Positions 27,782-36,911 of a stretch of DNA of 64,000 bases are shown piece by piece; positions within the stretch are counted from its first letter, which is position 1; every line of letters begins with the position of its first letter. Below the pieces are notes generated by a model. That model had not been told where the DNA came from, did no database searches, and saw nothing but the letters and a program-made list of their open reading frames with translations. The stretch is from the NCBI RefSeq assembly GCF_028649595.1, contig NZ_JAQSLK010000004.1, positions 1-64,000 of the forward strand. Reading direction: 5' to 3'. Position numbers and translations under genes: made by a program. The stretch is from Campylobacter magnus (lineage in GTDB: Bacteria; Campylobacterota; Campylobacteria; Campylobacterales; Campylobacteraceae).

Positions 27782-29047
27782 ATGCTACTAAAAGAGCCTT
27801 TATTTTACTTTAAGCAAATTCTAGAAAAATATCCAAACTCATACCTAGCAGAAGATAGCGAGCAAATCATCATAGGCATTGATTGTGCGTATATCAGTGG
27901 CGATGATTTTGCTCTTTTAAAGCGTGAGATAGAAAATGGCGCAAAGACAGCGCAGAGCTGGTTTGCTGGGCTTTTTGGTGTGCTTAGCTTTGAGAGCGTT
28001 TATAGCTTTGAGAAAATCGGCAAGAAAAAAGCTGGGCTTTATGAGTTTCCAACATTTTGCTACGCAAACGCAAAAAGCTATTTATATTACGAAAAGCAAA
28101 GCAAGCTATATTCATACTTTGGCGAGCATAAGTACTTTGAGTTTTTAAGCGATGAGTGGCGCGAAAATGAAGCAGAAAATAAGGCTGGGAATTCTAGATT
28201 TTCTTATGAAATTTTAAGCGATTTAGAGGCTGAAAAAGCAGATTTTGAAAAAGCCACCAGGAGGGCAAAAGAGTATATTTGCTCAGGTGATGCCTTTCAA
28301 ATCGTGCTAAGCAAAACACTGCATTTGCGCTCAAATCTTGCGCCACTTAGCTTTTATGAAAGGCTAAAAAAGGCAAATCCTAGCAATTATATGTTTTATT
28401 TCCCAACGCCTTTTGGCGTAGTAGCTGGCTCTAGCCCTGAGCTTGTAATGCAAATTAAAAGGGGTGAAATCTTTGTAGCGCCAATTGCTGGGACACGCCC
28501 AAGGGGAGTGGATGCAAATCACGATGAAAGACTTGCAAAAGAGCTTTTAAGCGATGAAAAAGAAATCGCCGAGCACAAAATGCTAGTAGATTTAGCAAGA
28601 AATGATGTGGGTAAGTTTGCCAAAGCTAGTTCGGTAAGAGTCAAAAATCTCATGCATATTGAGCGTTTTGAGAGCGTTATGCACATAGTTAGCGAGGTTT
28701 ATGGCACGCTTGATGAGAAACGCAGCAGCTTTGATGCCCTGCGCGTGATTTTCCCAGCTGGCACGCTCTCAGGCAGCCCAAAGATAAGGGCCTTGCAAAT
28801 AATCAACGAGCTTGAAACTCACGCTAGGGGCATTTATGGTGGCGGTATAGGATTTTGGCATTTTAGCGGCGATATGCAAATGGCAATTCTCATCCGCTCA
28901 GGTCTGTTTGTGCCTAGTAAAAATGGCTCAAACGATGTCTATATCGGCGCAGGCGCAGGCATAGTCTATGATAGCGTAGCACAAAATGAATACGCAGAAA
29001 TTTGCAACAAAAGAAAATCTTGCTTGAAAATTTTTGAGGGACTTTGA
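27782..29047 (+). CDS. trpE: Anthranilate synthase component I
   Basis: Chorismate-using enzyme for tryptophan synthesis, 421 residues. Signature segments: GDAFQIVLSKTL, SPELVMQIKRGEIFVAPIAGTRPRG, EHKMLVDLARNDVG, FPAGTLSGSPKIRA, and GAGAGIVYDS. PIAGTRPRG is the classic chorismate-binding signature. The N-terminal part is short relative to E. coli TrpE. The palindrome at 28187-28203 is read in frame (GNSRF) in a poorly conserved linker. No other trp gene is adjacent. GGAG precedes the ATG. Confidence 0.9.
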   Translation: MLLKEPLFYFKQILEKYPNSYLAEDSEQIIIGIDCAYISGDDFALLKREIENGAKTAQSWFAGLFGVLSFESVYSFEKIGKKKAGLYEFPTFCYANAKSYLYYEKQSKLYSYFGEHKYFEFLSDEWRENEAENKAGNSRFSYEILSDLEAEKADFEKATRRAKEYICSGDAFQIVLSKTLHLRSNLAPLSFYERLKKANPSNYMFYFPTPFGVVAGSSPELVMQIKRGEIFVAPIAGTRPRGVDANHDERLAKELLSDEKEIAEHKMLVDLARNDVGKFAKASSVRVKNLMHIERFESVMHIVSEVYGTLDEKRSSFDALRVIFPAGTLSGSPKIRALQIINELETHARGIYGGGIGFWHFSGDMQMAILIRSGLFVPSKNGSNDVYIGAGAGIVYDSVAQNEYAEICNKRKSCLKIFEGL

Positions 29048-29502
29048 GTTTAGCTTAGAAATTCTAGAATTCCTAAGCTAAATTCTAGAATTCCCTTTAA
29101 AAAACAGCTGGAATTCTAGAATTCCTAAGAGAATTCTAGGACTAAATTCTAGAATTTTCTCTAAAAAACAACTGGAATTCTAGAATTCTCTAAGGGAATT
29201 CTGGGGCTAAAATCTAGAATTCTCTCTAAAAAAACAGCTGGAATTCTAGAATTTTCTAAGGGAATTCCTAAGGCTAAAATCTAGAATTCCTAAGCTAAAT
29301 TCTAGAATTCTCTCTAAAAAACAGCTGGAATTCTAGAATTCCTAGGACTAAAATCTAGAATTCTCTCTAAAAAAACAACTGGAATTCTAGAATTCCTAGG
29401 CTAAATTCTAGAATTCCTAAAGGAATTCTAGGCTTAAAAATACCCCCTAACCCCCAAAAAGCAATAGAAATTTAGAATTCCCTAAAAACAGCTGCCTTAT
29501 CA
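29048..29502. repeat. Dense repeat block after trpE
   Basis: 455 bp made almost entirely of repeats. Five copies of a longer unit, TCTAAAAAACARCTGGAATTC with the palindrome following, start near 29105, 29169, 29235, 29321 and 29378, at intervals of about 57-86 bp. Extra GGAATTCTAGAATTCC copies fill the gaps. A CCCCCTAACCCCC element lies at 29436-29460. No coding potential. Confidence 0.9.
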
Positions 29503-30561
29503 TCACGCCTTAATCTTAAAATAGCTTTTATACCACGCAATAAACTTTGCCACGCCCTCATCAATGCTGACTTTTGGCTTGTAGCCAAGTAGTTCTAGTG
29601 CGCTAGTATCAGCGTGCGTGGCAGCTACATCACCTGCTTGCATAGGTAGCATGTTTTTTTTGATTTCTTTGCCTAGTTCACGCTCTATAGCAGCTATGTA
29701 TTCAAGCAGTTTTGCTGGCTTGCTTCTGCCGATATTATAGATGCGGTATGGGGCGGAGCTTATATCGCTTTGCGGGTTTGTGGGGTCAAACTCTCTACTT
29801 GGCTTAGCAGGATTTTTGATACAAAGCATAATGCCAGCTATAATATCATCAATATAAGTAAAATCTCTTTGCATATCGCCGTGATTATAAACATCTATGC
29901 TAGTGTTTTCAAAAGCAGCCTTAGCAAACTTAAATAACGCCATATCAGGTCTACCCCAAGGCCCATAAACAGTAAAAAACCTTAGCCCAGTAGCAGGTAG
30001 ATTAAACAAATGTGAGTAGCTATGCGCCATCATTTCATTTGCCTTTTTGCTAGCTGCGTATAGACTAATAGGATGTTCGGTGCTTTTAGCTTCGCTAAAA
30101 GGTAGGTTTTTATTTAGCCCATAAACAGAGCTTGAGCTTGCATAAACTAGATTTTCTACTCCGTGGTGACGGCAGCCCTCTAGGATATTACAAAAGCCCT
30201 CTATATTGCTTTTTATATAGCTTTGAGGGTGTTCTAGGCTGTATCTTACTCCAGCTTGGGCAGCTAGATTTACTACGATTTTTGGACTAAACTCGCTAAA
30301 AAGAGATCTTATCCCATCCTCATCACACAAATCCAAGCGAATAAACTCAAGGTTTTCATAGCTTTTGCTTTTTACCCTTTGCCTCCAAAGCTGCGCCTTA
30401 GCATCATCAATGCCAAGTTCTTTTAGCCTAGCAAGCTTTAAGTTTGCGTCATAATAGTCATTTATGCTATCAAGCCCCAGCACAAAATATCCCTCTTTAG
30501 CAAGCGCAAGTGCTAGGTGAAAGCCGATAAATCCAGCCGCTCCAGTAACCAAAACTCTCAT
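29503..30561 (-). CDS. UDP-glucuronate-type 4-epimerase (TviC/CapI-like)
   Basis: SDR epimerase, 352 residues, likely converting a UDP-uronic acid to its C4 epimer. NAD-binding GAAGFIGFH at residue 8, the ASSSSVYG catalytic region and YAASKKANE with the Tyr-Lys pair. The NDYYDANLKLARL segment is typical of UDP-glucuronate epimerases. The ATG at 30561 overlaps the stop of the dehydrogenase (ATGA), so the pair is co-translated. A TTG one codon earlier is less likely. The pair resembles Vi antigen TviB-TviC or CapL-CapI; no glycosyltransferase cluster adjoins it. Confidence 0.88.
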   Translation of the reverse strand: MRVLVTGAAGFIGFHLALALAKEGYFVLGLDSINDYYDANLKLARLKELGIDDAKAQLWRQRVKSKSYENLEFIRLDLCDEDGIRSLFSEFSPKIVVNLAAQAGVRYSLEHPQSYIKSNIEGFCNILEGCRHHGVENLVYASSSSVYGLNKNLPFSEAKSTEHPISLYAASKKANEMMAHSYSHLFNLPATGLRFFTVYGPWGRPDMALFKFAKAAFENTSIDVYNHGDMQRDFTYIDDIIAGIMLCIKNPAKPSREFDPTNPQSDISSAPYRIYNIGRSKPAKLLEYIAAIERELGKEIKKNMLPMQAGDVAATHADTSALELLGYKPKVSIDEGVAKFIAWYKSYFKIKA

Positions 30562-31781
30562 CAAAAGCTCCTTATATCATATCTTAGAACTGAGCCAAAA
30601 TCAAAGCTTCTAAACTGCTCGTGATTTACTGCTAGTACCACGCACTCATAGCCACTAGCATCTTTTGGTGTAGATAGTTCTAGATTATAAAAGCTCTTTA
30701 CTTCATCAGCTCTAGCCCATGGGTCACACACAGATACAGCGCAGCCAAACTCACTAAGCTCATTAACCACATCTAGCACCTTTGAGTTACGGATATCAGG
30801 GCAATTTTGCTTAAAGGTAATACCTAAGATCAGCACCTTTGCATCTTTTATTCTAAGCCCATTTTTTATCATCTTTTTTACGATTTGGCTGGCGTGGTAG
30901 GCTCCCATATTATCATTTATGCGTCTGCCTGCTAGGATGATTTCAGGATTGTGGCCAACAGCCTCTGCTTTGTGAGTTAGATAGTAGGGATCTACACCTA
31001 TACAATGCCCTCCAACAAGCCCAGGCTCAAAAGGCAAGAAATTCCACTTTGTCCTAGCTGCTTTTAGCACCTCCATAGTATCAATCCCCATGCGATCAAA
31101 GATCATTTTTAGCTCATTTACAAAGGCTATGTTTATATCTCTTTGTGTATTTTCTATAACCTTAGCAGCCTCAGCTACCCTTATGCTACTAGCTTCAAAA
31201 ATACCTGCTTCTATCACGCTAGAATAAACTTCTTTTATAGTTTTTAGCGCTTTTGGCGAGCTGCCTGAGACTATTTTTGTAATTTTTGTTACTGTGTGTT
31301 CTTTATCCCCTGGATTTATACGCTCAGGGCTATAGCCTATCTCAAAATCCACTCCAAGCCTTAGCCCTGAGACGCTCTCTAAAATCGGCACGCAAAACTC
31401 CTGGCTAGCTCCTGGATAAACTGTGCTTTCAAATACTACTATATCGCCTTTTTTTAGCACTTTTGCCACGCTTGTGCTAGCGCCTTTTAGCGGGCTTAGA
31501 TCAGGGTTTTTGTGCTCATCAATAGGCGTAGGCACAGTCACTATAAAAAAATTCGCCTCTTTTATACTATCAAGTTCGCTGCTAAAACTCATGCCACTTT
31601 CAAGCACTTTTTTCATCGCACTCTCATCAAGCTCTAAGGTGCGATCAAAGCCGCTTTTTAGCTCATTTATTCTAGTGCTGTTTAGATCAAAGCCAAAGAC
31701 CTTAAACTTACTACTAAAAGCAGCTGCTAGTGGCATACCAACATAGCCTAGACCTATGATTGCGATTTTTATATTAGTCAT
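30561..31781 (-). CDS. UDP-sugar 6-dehydrogenase (TviB/WbpA-like)
   Basis: NAD-dependent nucleotide-sugar dehydrogenase, 406 residues. The N-terminal Rossmann motif is IIGLGYVGMPLA, the catalytic cysteine sits in GGHCIGVDPYYL near residue 260, and a C-terminal UDP-binding domain has ILGITFKQNCPDIRNSK. The PTPIDEHKNPDL segment and FKQNCPD-type loop suggest a UDP-N-acetylhexosamine substrate (TviB/WbpO group) rather than UDP-glucose, but I cannot be sure. Translationally coupled to the downstream epimerase; presumably supplies a uronic acid for a surface glycan. Confidence 0.88.
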   Translation of the reverse strand: MTNIKIAIIGLGYVGMPLAAAFSSKFKVFGFDLNSTRINELKSGFDRTLELDESAMKKVLESGMSFSSELDSIKEANFFIVTVPTPIDEHKNPDLSPLKGASTSVAKVLKKGDIVVFESTVYPGASQEFCVPILESVSGLRLGVDFEIGYSPERINPGDKEHTVTKITKIVSGSSPKALKTIKEVYSSVIEAGIFEASSIRVAEAAKVIENTQRDINIAFVNELKMIFDRMGIDTMEVLKAARTKWNFLPFEPGLVGGHCIGVDPYYLTHKAEAVGHNPEIILAGRRINDNMGAYHASQIVKKMIKNGLRIKDAKVLILGITFKQNCPDIRNSKVLDVVNELSEFGCAVSVCDPWARADEVKSFYNLELSTPKDASGYECVVLAVNHEQFRSFDFGSVLRYDIRSF

Positions 31782-31815
31782 TTTTTATCCTTGATTTTAG
31801 GAATTCTAGAATTCT

Positions 31816-32664
31816 CTATTTTTCAGTTTTAAGCTCGTTTTTTAGGTAGCTAAAGTCTTTTATCTCTTTTTCTATACACTCGCAAAAAGGCTTAGTGTAG
31901 CTCATCGCAGCTTTATTGCTAGCGATAAACTCGCTCATTGCCTCTAAGCTAGAAAAATACTGCTCATAACCCATTTTGCCACGAAGTAGTTCGTATTTTA
32001 AAAACAGCCAATAAGTATTTAGAGTATCACTCTCGCAGTATTCTTTGATTTTATCAAGTTTATTAGCATAAAATAGCTCTAGGACCTGATCGCCGTGTAC
32101 ATCGTATTTACCAGGCATTCCTAGCATAGCACAGAGTGTATCTAGCCTTAGCCCAGAGACAGCGCGAAAATCACTAATGAAGTCAAGCAAATCCATAGCC
32201 CAAGTAGCATCGTAGCGAGTGCGGTAGTTACACCATTTATCGTTTGTGTTGTAGTAGCGAGGGGCTCTTAGATTGTATTTCATCGCCCTTATCATCAGCA
32301 TAGGCAGATCAAAGCCACGACCATTGTAGCTAACTAGCTTTGGGGCGTGATTTTCAATGAAGTTTAAGAAATTTGCGATTATTTCGTGTTCGTCCTTGCC
32401 CTCAATTGTATTTACTTTGATAAATTTGCCGTTTTTATCAGCCAGCACAGCCGAGATACATACTACTTTGTGAAATAGCACCGGCAAAAAGGCCTGGCCT
32501 GAGTTTTTGCGCTGTTCTTCGCAAGCTAGCAGGCTTAGGGCTTTTTCATCAATTTTTCCATTTTTATCAGTAGCGCTTTTTACTAAATCCTCTGGCAGAG
32601 TTCGCACAAGAGCCTTTACATCAGGCAGGGTTTCGCAGTCAAATACGCAGATATATTCGCTCAT
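31816..32664 (-). CDS. Predicted 3'-5' exonuclease, PolB-like
   Basis: 282 residues with a DEDDy exonuclease layout: ExoI FDCETLPD at residue 8, ExoII LVSYNGRGFDLPML near 111, and ExoIII with the YCESDTLNTY segment near 208. It matches the family annotated as predicted exonuclease related to the PolB exonuclease domain. Probably acts in DNA repair or nucleic acid turnover. It stands alone on the minus strand, divergent from the waaC promoter. Confidence 0.82.
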   Translation of the reverse strand: MSEYICVFDCETLPDVKALVRTLPEDLVKSATDKNGKIDEKALSLLACEEQRKNSGQAFLPVLFHKVVCISAVLADKNGKFIKVNTIEGKDEHEIIANFLNFIENHAPKLVSYNGRGFDLPMLMIRAMKYNLRAPRYYNTNDKWCNYRTRYDATWAMDLLDFISDFRAVSGLRLDTLCAMLGMPGKYDVHGDQVLELFYANKLDKIKEYCESDTLNTYWLFLKYELLRGKMGYEQYFSSLEAMSEFIASNKAAMSYTKPFCECIEKEIKDFSYLKNELKTEK

Positions 32665-32689
32665 ATTTTTACCTTTTGGGCGTAATTTT

Positions 32690-32698
32690 GGCTATAAT
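32690..32698 (+). promoter_or_regulatory. Extended -10 promoter for LOS cluster
   Basis: TGGCTATAAT, with TATAAT at 32693-32698 and a TG one base upstream of it; no clear -35 box. The waaC ribosome site GGAG (32714-32717) follows 16 bp later. Confidence 0.7.
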
Positions 32699-32724
32699 GA
32701 TAGCAAAATTTTTGGAGAAAAACG

Positions 32725-33702
32725 CTGAAAATCGCAATAATTAAGCTCTCAGCCCTTGGCGACATCGTCCACGCTAGCGTGGCCATTCAGTTTATCCGCA
32801 AGCACATAGCAAATGCGCATATATCGTGGTTTTGCGATGCTAGATTTGAGCAGATTGCTAGGCTTTTAGCTGGCGTCGATGAGGTTGTAGCCCTGCCTTT
32901 AAAAGATAAAAAATTTCTAAAAAGCTTTGGCATTTTGCGCCAAAAACAAGGGCAATTTGACATTATTATTGACTTACAAGGGCTTTTAAAATCAGCACTT
33001 GTTTCTAGAAGCCTTGGCAAAAATATCTTTGGCTTTGATAGATTTAGCACAAAAGAGGGGCTTGCTAGCATTTTCTACACTCATAAATACAGCTGTAACT
33101 ACAACAAAAACATAATTTTACGCAATTTAGAACTTTGCGCTTTTGCCCTTAATTTTAGCTTTGATGAGAAAGAAATTTTAACAAAAGAGCCGTGTTTTTT
33201 AAAAAATTCTAGAATTCCCAATAAGAATTCTAGAATTTCTAGCAAGAAAATTCTCATCGCTCCTTTTGCTAGCGAAAGTAGCAAATGCTACGCTCATTTT
33301 GCTAGCGTTATAAAAGGCGCAAAGGAATTCGCGCAGTGTTTTTTAGTAGCTGGCAGCGAGATTGAGAGAGAAAAAGCCACAAAGCTAGCTAGCAGCGGTG
33401 CTACGCTTTTAGCACCGCTTGATTTGGCGCAGATTTTGGAGTTTATGGATACTTGCGATTTGATTATCGGCAATGATAGCGGCATAACTCACTTAGCTTG
33501 GGCGCAAAACTACGCTACAATCACGCTTTTTGGCAATAGAAGCGGGGCTAGAAACGCCTTTGCTACGCCAAAAAATCTTATTATCCAAGCCACACCAAAG
33601 CACAAAATAGACGCTTTTCACATAGATAAAAGCGATTTTTGTATAAACGACATTGACCCAGCGCAAATTATAGCTAAGGCAAAGGGGCTTTGTGATGCTT
33701 GA
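32725..33702 (+). CDS. waaC: Heptosyltransferase I, CTG start
   Basis: Adds the first heptose to Kdo in the lipooligosaccharide core. The N-terminus that matches the family (KIAIIKLSALGDIVHASVA) begins at a CTG codon at 32725, 7 bp after GGAG; no ATG, GTG or TTG lies between the upstream in-frame stop and this motif. The first standard start, GTG at 32779, would delete the conserved GDIVH segment. Later motifs: DLQGLLKSAL near residue 75 and IIGNDSGITHLAWA near 245. Two dispersed palindromes (33205-33218, 33225-33239) are read in frame as NSRIPNKNSRIS in the interdomain linker. Confidence 0.9.
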   Translation: MKIAIIKLSALGDIVHASVAIQFIRKHIANAHISWFCDARFEQIARLLAGVDEVVALPLKDKKFLKSFGILRQKQGQFDIIIDLQGLLKSALVSRSLGKNIFGFDRFSTKEGLASIFYTHKYSCNYNKNIILRNLELCAFALNFSFDEKEILTKEPCFLKNSRIPNKNSRISSKKILIAPFASESSKCYAHFASVIKGAKEFAQCFLVAGSEIEREKATKLASSGATLLAPLDLAQILEFMDTCDLIIGNDSGITHLAWAQNYATITLFGNRSGARNAFATPKNLIIQATPKHKIDAFHIDKSDFCINDIDPAQIIAKAKGLCDA

Positions 33703-34600
33703 TTATTTTTATTTAGGGCTTTATCATGCTTTGCGCTTTTTGGTAAAATTCTCTCCAAAATACGTGCTAAAAGGCTTTTTAAAAAGCCTAGCTAGCGCTT
33801 TTTATCACCTTGATAAAAAGCACACAAATATAATGCGAGTAAATTTAAAAATGTGCTTTGCTACCTTAAAAGATGATGAAATAGAAAGGCTTATAAAGAA
33901 AAATTATTATAATTTTGCGCTTTTTGGTGCGGAGTTTTTGTTAAATCAAAATACTACAAAAGAGCAGATTTTAAGCAAAATATCCTTTGAAAACGAAGAG
34001 CTTTTTAACTCAGTTTTAAGCCAAAATCGCCCTATCATCGTCCAAACAGCGCATTATGGCAACTGGGAGCTTTTTAGCCTTGCGATGGCGGCTCGCTATG
34101 GGGCTGTTAGCATCATAGGGCGGGCTCTTGATAGCGCTAAAATGAACGAGATTTTAAGTGCAAATCGCACTAGATTTGATATAGAACTAATTGAGAAAAA
34201 ATCAGCTGTAAAACAGGCGCTAAAAGCTCTAAATAATCGTCGTTTGCTAGGAATTCTAGTTGATCAAAATACAGCCAAAAATGAAGGGCTAGAATGCGAG
34301 TTTTTTTCTTATAAAATCATGCACACACACGCAGCTAGCGTATTTGCTAGCAAAAGCGGCGCTATTATAGTGCCTGCTTTTATAGAGCGTGATGAGAGTA
34401 AAGATGATAGCTTTAAAATCGTATTTTATGAGCCCATTGACATGCAGGTTTTAAGCCAAAATCACAGCAAAGAAGAAGCTCTAAGGCTTGCCACGCAGGC
34501 TCAAAGCGATGCCACAGCAGCGCAGATAAGCAAAAAGCCAGATGAGTATTTTTGGATGCATAAAAAGTTCAAGTGCTTTTATGAGAATAGCTATGCTTAG
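33695..34600 (+). CDS. waaM: Lipid A lauroyl acyltransferase (LpxL/WaaM)
   Basis: Inner-membrane acyltransferase adding a secondary acyl chain to lipid A. The catalytic HX4E-type motif is in TAHYGNWELFS near residue 114; further landmarks are GILVDQNTAKNEG and IVPAFIERDE. About 301 residues. The ATG at 33695 overlaps the end of waaC, and the stop overlaps the next glycosyltransferase. The waaC-waaM order is the same as in other Campylobacter LOS loci, which supports the assignment. Confidence 0.92.
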   Translation: MLDYFYLGLYHALRFLVKFSPKYVLKGFLKSLASAFYHLDKKHTNIMRVNLKMCFATLKDDEIERLIKKNYYNFALFGAEFLLNQNTTKEQILSKISFENEELFNSVLSQNRPIIVQTAHYGNWELFSLAMAARYGAVSIIGRALDSAKMNEILSANRTRFDIELIEKKSAVKQALKALNNRRLLGILVDQNTAKNEGLECEFFSYKIMHTHAASVFASKSGAIIVPAFIERDESKDDSFKIVFYEPIDMQVLSQNHSKEEALRLATQAQSDATAAQISKKPDEYFWMHKKFKCFYENSYA

Positions 34601-35291
34601 TGTAGTAGTGCTTACAAAAAATAGCGAGAAGTATTTAGCTGCCGTGCTTAGCTCGGCATCTTTTGCTGATGAGATTATCGTGCTAGATAGCGGCAGTAGT
34701 GATAATACCGAGCAAATTGCTATATCTTTTGCCAATGTGCGTTTTATAAGGCAGGCGTGGCTAGGCTTTGGGGCGATGAAGCAGCTTGGTGTAGATCTGG
34801 CAAAAAACGAGTGGATCTTTGTCCTTGATAGCGATGAAATCATCACTGAGCCTTTAAAAGCCGAGATTTTAAAAACGCTAGAAAATCCACTTTTTAAAGC
34901 CTATAAAGTGCCTAGGCTAAATTATTTTTTTGGTAAAGAGATTAGGCGTATGGGGCTATATCCTGATTATTCTACTAGGTTTTTTGATAGAAGATTTGCT
35001 CGCTTTGATGGCAGAGTTGTACACGAAAAAGTGCTGTGTGATAGCAATATAGGTGTATTTAAAGAGCATTTTATACATTATGCTTATGAAAACTTAGAGC
35101 AGTTTTATAACAAGCAAAAACGCTACGCCTCTCTAAACCACCGCCCAAATACGCTAAAATCGCTACTAAACCCGCTTTGGAGCTTTTTTAAGCTTTATTT
35201 TTTAAAAGGTGGTTTTTTAGAAGGAAAAAGAGGCTTTGAAATAGCCCTAGGATATGCTAAATACACATTTTGGAAGTATAAAAAAGATTAA
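34593..35291 (+). CDS. LOS core glycosyltransferase, family 2
   Basis: GT2 enzyme of about 232 residues. The N-terminal LSVVVLTKNSEKYL, then EIIVLDSGSSDNTEQIA and FVLDSDEIIT (the DxD-type metal site) are typical of the WaaE/KdtX branch, which adds glucose to heptose I in several species. The start at 34593 overlaps the waaM stop; an ATG at 34581 would add four residues. Sugar donor is unproven. C-terminal half is basic and aromatic, consistent with peripheral membrane binding. Confidence 0.87.
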   Translation: MLSVVVLTKNSEKYLAAVLSSASFADEIIVLDSGSSDNTEQIAISFANVRFIRQAWLGFGAMKQLGVDLAKNEWIFVLDSDEIITEPLKAEILKTLENPLFKAYKVPRLNYFFGKEIRRMGLYPDYSTRFFDRRFARFDGRVVHEKVLCDSNIGVFKEHFIHYAYENLEQFYNKQKRYASLNHRPNTLKSLLNPLWSFFKLYFLKGGFLEGKRGFEIALGYAKYTFWKYKKD

Positions 35292-35338
35292 ATTTGTGAG
35301 TATTTTTAGCGCAGATGTCCGCAAGACGAAGGAAAAAA

Positions 35339-36412
35339 ATGAAAATTTTAATAATGAAATTCCGCAATATCGGCGATACTTTATTAGCCACGCCACTAGC
35401 TGCTAACTTGCGCCTAGCATATCCGCAGGCGCAAATTCACTTTGCTTGTAATGAGGGCTGCGAGGCTATGCTAGAAGGCAATGCAAACATTGATAAAATT
35501 CACATTTATCGCAGAGCTAGCGCAAAAAACTCAGGTTTTTTAAAGCGCATTAAAACCGAGCTTGCTTTTTTAGCCAAACTTAAAAGCGAGCATTTTGATA
35601 TCGCTATAAATGCCACCGAGGGCGATAGAGGCGCATATCTAGCCTTTTTAAGTGGGGCAAAAACTCGCATAGGCTTTGATGGCGGCTCTTTTGCCTCAAG
35701 ACTACTTACACACAAAGTGGCTCAAAACTGCGATATTTTTGGCTCGCATACGATAGAGCACGACCTAGCCTTGCTTAGCGCGCTATCTCTTACACCTCAC
35801 ACAAAAACTATTAGCATAGCTTTTGATGATTATGGCGAGTTTTTTGCTGATAAATTGCCAGCTAGTTTTATACATTTTCATCCTATGAGTAGGTGGCTTT
35901 TTAAATGCCCAAAGGATGAAATAATCGCTGATTTGCTTGATTTTTGTGAGCTTGAGCTTGGGGTTAAATGCGTAATGACCTGCGCAAATGACGCAAAAGA
36001 GATAGCAAGATGTGAAAATATCTTGCGCCTAGCAAAAAGCAAGCCAAATGCGTTTTTGGGCGAACTTAGCTTAAAGCAAGTAGCTTTTTTAAGCTCAAAA
36101 GCTAGACTTTTTGTGGGCGTGGATACTGCTGTTATGCATATGGCAGCAGCTGTAAATACGCCTGTGGTAGCACTTTTTGGCCCAAGTTCTGCTATGAACT
36201 GGGGGCCTTGGGACAATACCTGCGCAAATAGTGGCTACAAGGCAAAAAACGGCATCCAGCACATGGGAGCGCATAGCGTGGTTCAAGCTAGCTGGGAGTG
36301 CGTGCCTTGCTCTTGCGATGGCTGTAATGGCAGTAAAAAAAGCCGCTGCCTAGATGAAATAAACACAAGCGCAATCAAAGAACTAATCAAAGCCAAACTA
36401 GAAAAGGGCTAA
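35339..36412 (+). CDS. Heptosyltransferase, WaaQ/WaaF-like
   Basis: GT9 family enzyme, about 357 residues from the ATG at 35339, which has AAGGA upstream. Landmarks: MKILIMKFRNIGDTLLATP at the N-terminus, LFVGVDTAVMHMAAA near residue 260, and VALFGPSSAMNWGPW after it. The opening is closer to WaaQ (heptosyltransferase III) than to WaaF in my reading. A C-terminal cluster CVPCSCDGCNGSKKSRC has five cysteines and could bind a metal. Last gene of the LOS core group waaC-waaM-GT2. Confidence 0.85.
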   Translation: MKILIMKFRNIGDTLLATPLAANLRLAYPQAQIHFACNEGCEAMLEGNANIDKIHIYRRASAKNSGFLKRIKTELAFLAKLKSEHFDIAINATEGDRGAYLAFLSGAKTRIGFDGGSFASRLLTHKVAQNCDIFGSHTIEHDLALLSALSLTPHTKTISIAFDDYGEFFADKLPASFIHFHPMSRWLFKCPKDEIIADLLDFCELELGVKCVMTCANDAKEIARCENILRLAKSKPNAFLGELSLKQVAFLSSKARLFVGVDTAVMHMAAAVNTPVVALFGPSSAMNWGPWDNTCANSGYKAKNGIQHMGAHSVVQASWECVPCSCDGCNGSKKSRCLDEINTSAIKELIKAKLEKG

Positions 36413-36764
36413 AATACTCATAAAAATTCTAAGGAATTCTAGAATTCTTAGAAAAAATCTAGAATTCCTAGGCTAAAATTCTAGAATTCCCTAAAAAAAT
36501 TCTAGGGAATTCTAGAATTCACTAAAAAAAGTGGGGGGGGGTTAAGGGGCCTTGCTCCATTTCTTACCCCCTTTCTCATGTCACGCACGAAACTAGCAAG
36601 CTGGGATTATCTAGCCCCAAAGCGAGCTAAAAAAGAATTCTAGAATTCCTACACTAAAATTTAGAATTCCTAGGCTAAATTCTAGAATTCGCTAAAAAAT
36701 TCTAGAATTCCCTAGATAAATTCTAGAATTCCCTACAAAAAATTCTAGGGAATTCTAGAATTGC
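36413..36764. repeat. Repeat spacer with G9 tract
   Basis: Dense palindromes, a nine-G run at 36533-36541 away from any recognised coding start, and a minus-strand GCTCGCTTT module (36541-36627). The segment 36570-36611 (CTTTCTCATG..ACGAAACTAGCAAGCTGGG) is repeated in closely similar form from 36970 to 37004. Confidence 0.8.
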
Positions 36765-36911
36765 TTAGAATAAATTCTCCCCCACTCTATAGTAGCAGGT
36801 GGCTTGCTTGATATAACTACTTATACCAGCGACTTCATTTATCCTGCGGCGACTTACACACTGCTCATATGCAGCCCTCATACCATCACTAGCATCCACC
36901 ACACACAGCAT
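36765..36911 (-). CDS. Possible 48-residue gene fragment
   Basis: An ATG at 36911 opens a 48-codon frame starting MLCVVDASDGMRAAYEQC and including RRRINEVAGISSYIKQ. Its composition looks like a globular protein (mixed charged and hydrophobic residues, three cysteines), unlike the repeat-derived frames around it. There is no clear ribosome site. It may be the C-terminal scrap of a lost gene. I do not recognise it. Confidence 0.3.
   Translation of the reverse strand: MLCVVDASDGMRAAYEQCVSRRRINEVAGISSYIKQATCYYRVGENLF

Noticed and set aside
29048..29502. CRISPR-like array after trpE
   Set aside because: Intervals are irregular and consist of more palindromes rather than unique spacers.
32779..32781. 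GTG as start of waaC
   Set aside because: Removes the conserved N-terminal motif and has no ribosome site.
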